A stretch of DNA of 6,527 nt from Prolixibacteraceae bacterium (GTDB lineage Bacteria; Bacteroidota; Bacteroidia; Bacteroidales; Prolixibacteraceae). A model generated the notes under the pieces. That model worked only from the letters and a program-made list of their open reading frames with translations. It was not told the DNA's origin and did not search any database. A program made the translations under genes and the position numbers. Where the stretch lies: positions 1 to 6,527 of the forward strand of contig JAFGDX010000385.1 in NCBI GenBank assembly GCA_016931875.1, written 5' to 3'. This document shows positions 5,971 through 6,527 of this stretch, piece after piece (the first letter of the stretch is position 1; each line of letters begins with the position of its first letter).

Positions 5971-6527
5971 ATGAAAAGATTTTTACTGATAGTTAGCTTC
6001 CTGGTTCTGAATTGTTCAATGATTTTTGCCTTTGAGAACCACCCTGCCGGAGCACGTTCACTGGCTCTTTCGCATGCGTCTGTTTCTTTTTCCGATGTAT
6101 GGAGTGTTTTTCACAATCAGGCCGGAATCGCAACTCTGAGCAGATTGTCAGCCGCTTTTTTTTACGAATCCAGATTTCAGATTGATGAACTTTCGCTGGT
6201 TTCAGGTGCTTTGGTTGTGCCAACCGGTTCAGGGAATTTCGGCCTGGGCTTTTTTCAGTTCGGAAAAGGAAGTTTTAAGGAAAATAAGTTTGCACTGGCC
6301 TATTCCAAACAACTTTCTGAAAATTTCAGCGCGGGCATTCAACTTGACTATTTTTCCCAAACATTTCCCGAAAATTCACGTTCCAAAGGTTTTGTAACTT
6401 TTGAGGGTGGTGTGATTTATTCCGTTTCAGGGAATTTTATTTTAGGGGCGCATGTTTTTAATCCCCTTCAGAGAGGTGTTGAAACCTTGGCCGGAAAACA
6501 AAAACTGCCGGCCGTTTTTCGTTTCGG
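5971..6527 (+). CDS. Secreted, probably outer-membrane beta-barrel protein of PorV/PorQ-like type, N-terminal part (runs off right edge)
   Basis: An open frame of 185 codons starts with ATG at 5971 and continues past the window. Residues 1-20 form a clear signal peptide (MKRFLL, hydrophobic core, likely cleavage after IFA). The mature start, NHPAGARSLALSHASVSFSD followed by WSVFHNQAGIA, fits the pattern of Bacteroidota barrel proteins related to PorV/PorQ and FadL, where a GAR.L..G.A.V...D segment precedes a NPAGLA motif; Pro is Gln here. Downstream are alternating hydrophobic/polar stretches with Gly and aromatics (FGLGFFQFG, FALAYSKQL, FSAGIQLDYFSQ, FILGAHVFNP) typical of antiparallel beta-strands. 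It may be a type IX secretion accessory or another barrel; the C-terminal half, which would help decide, is missing. It could be co-transcribed with purE or have its own promoter. Confidence 0.72.
   Translation, partial: MKRFLLIVSFLVLNCSMIFAFENHPAGARSLALSHASVSFSDVWSVFHNQAGIATLSRLSAAFFYESRFQIDELSLVSGALVVPTGSGNFGLGFFQFGKGSFKENKFALAYSKQLSENFSAGIQLDYFSQTFPENSRSKGFVTFEGGVIYSVSGNFILGAHVFNPLQRGVETLAGKQKLPAVFRF

Overview
The window looks like an ordinary chromosomal segment from a member of the Bacteroidota. The evidence is a ParE N-terminus with the phylum-typical sequence, an Obg GTPase without a C-terminal extension, a short-LID adenylate kinase, a TAnnTTTG-type promoter, almost no Shine-Dalgarno sequences, and a MutS-like protein with inserted membrane helices of a kind I associate with this phylum. 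The order may be Bacteroidales, but that is only an inference. I see no mobile element, CRISPR array, tRNA or rRNA.

Layout. Minus strand, from right to left: hpt (hypoxanthine phosphoribosyltransferase), adk (adenylate kinase), obg (ribosome-assembly GTPase), a PAP2-family membrane phosphatase, and a membrane-anchored MutS-like ATPase. These are spaced 11, 87, 0 and 1 bases apart, so they look like one transcription unit. After a 183-base gap comes the start of parE (topoisomerase IV subunit B), which runs off the left edge and has its own good promoter match. Plus strand, diverging from hpt across a 111-base gap: purE (N5-CAIR mutase), then 67 bases later a secreted, probably outer-membrane beta-barrel protein cut by the right edge. 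No stretch longer than 300 bases lacks a gene.

How the genes relate. purE (de novo purine synthesis), hpt (purine salvage) and adk (adenylate interconversion) all act on purine nucleotides and sit around one shared control region. obg depends on the GTP/GDP and (p)ppGpp pool and is involved in 50S ribosome maturation. The phosphatase and MutS-like genes appear translationally coupled to obg, but no functional link is established by sequence alone.

I do not see clear evidence of a new system. The most unusual item is the MutS-like ATPase with two membrane-helix pairs and no mismatch-recognition domain. Secondary items are two unexplained intergenic stem-loops and the truncated barrel protein.
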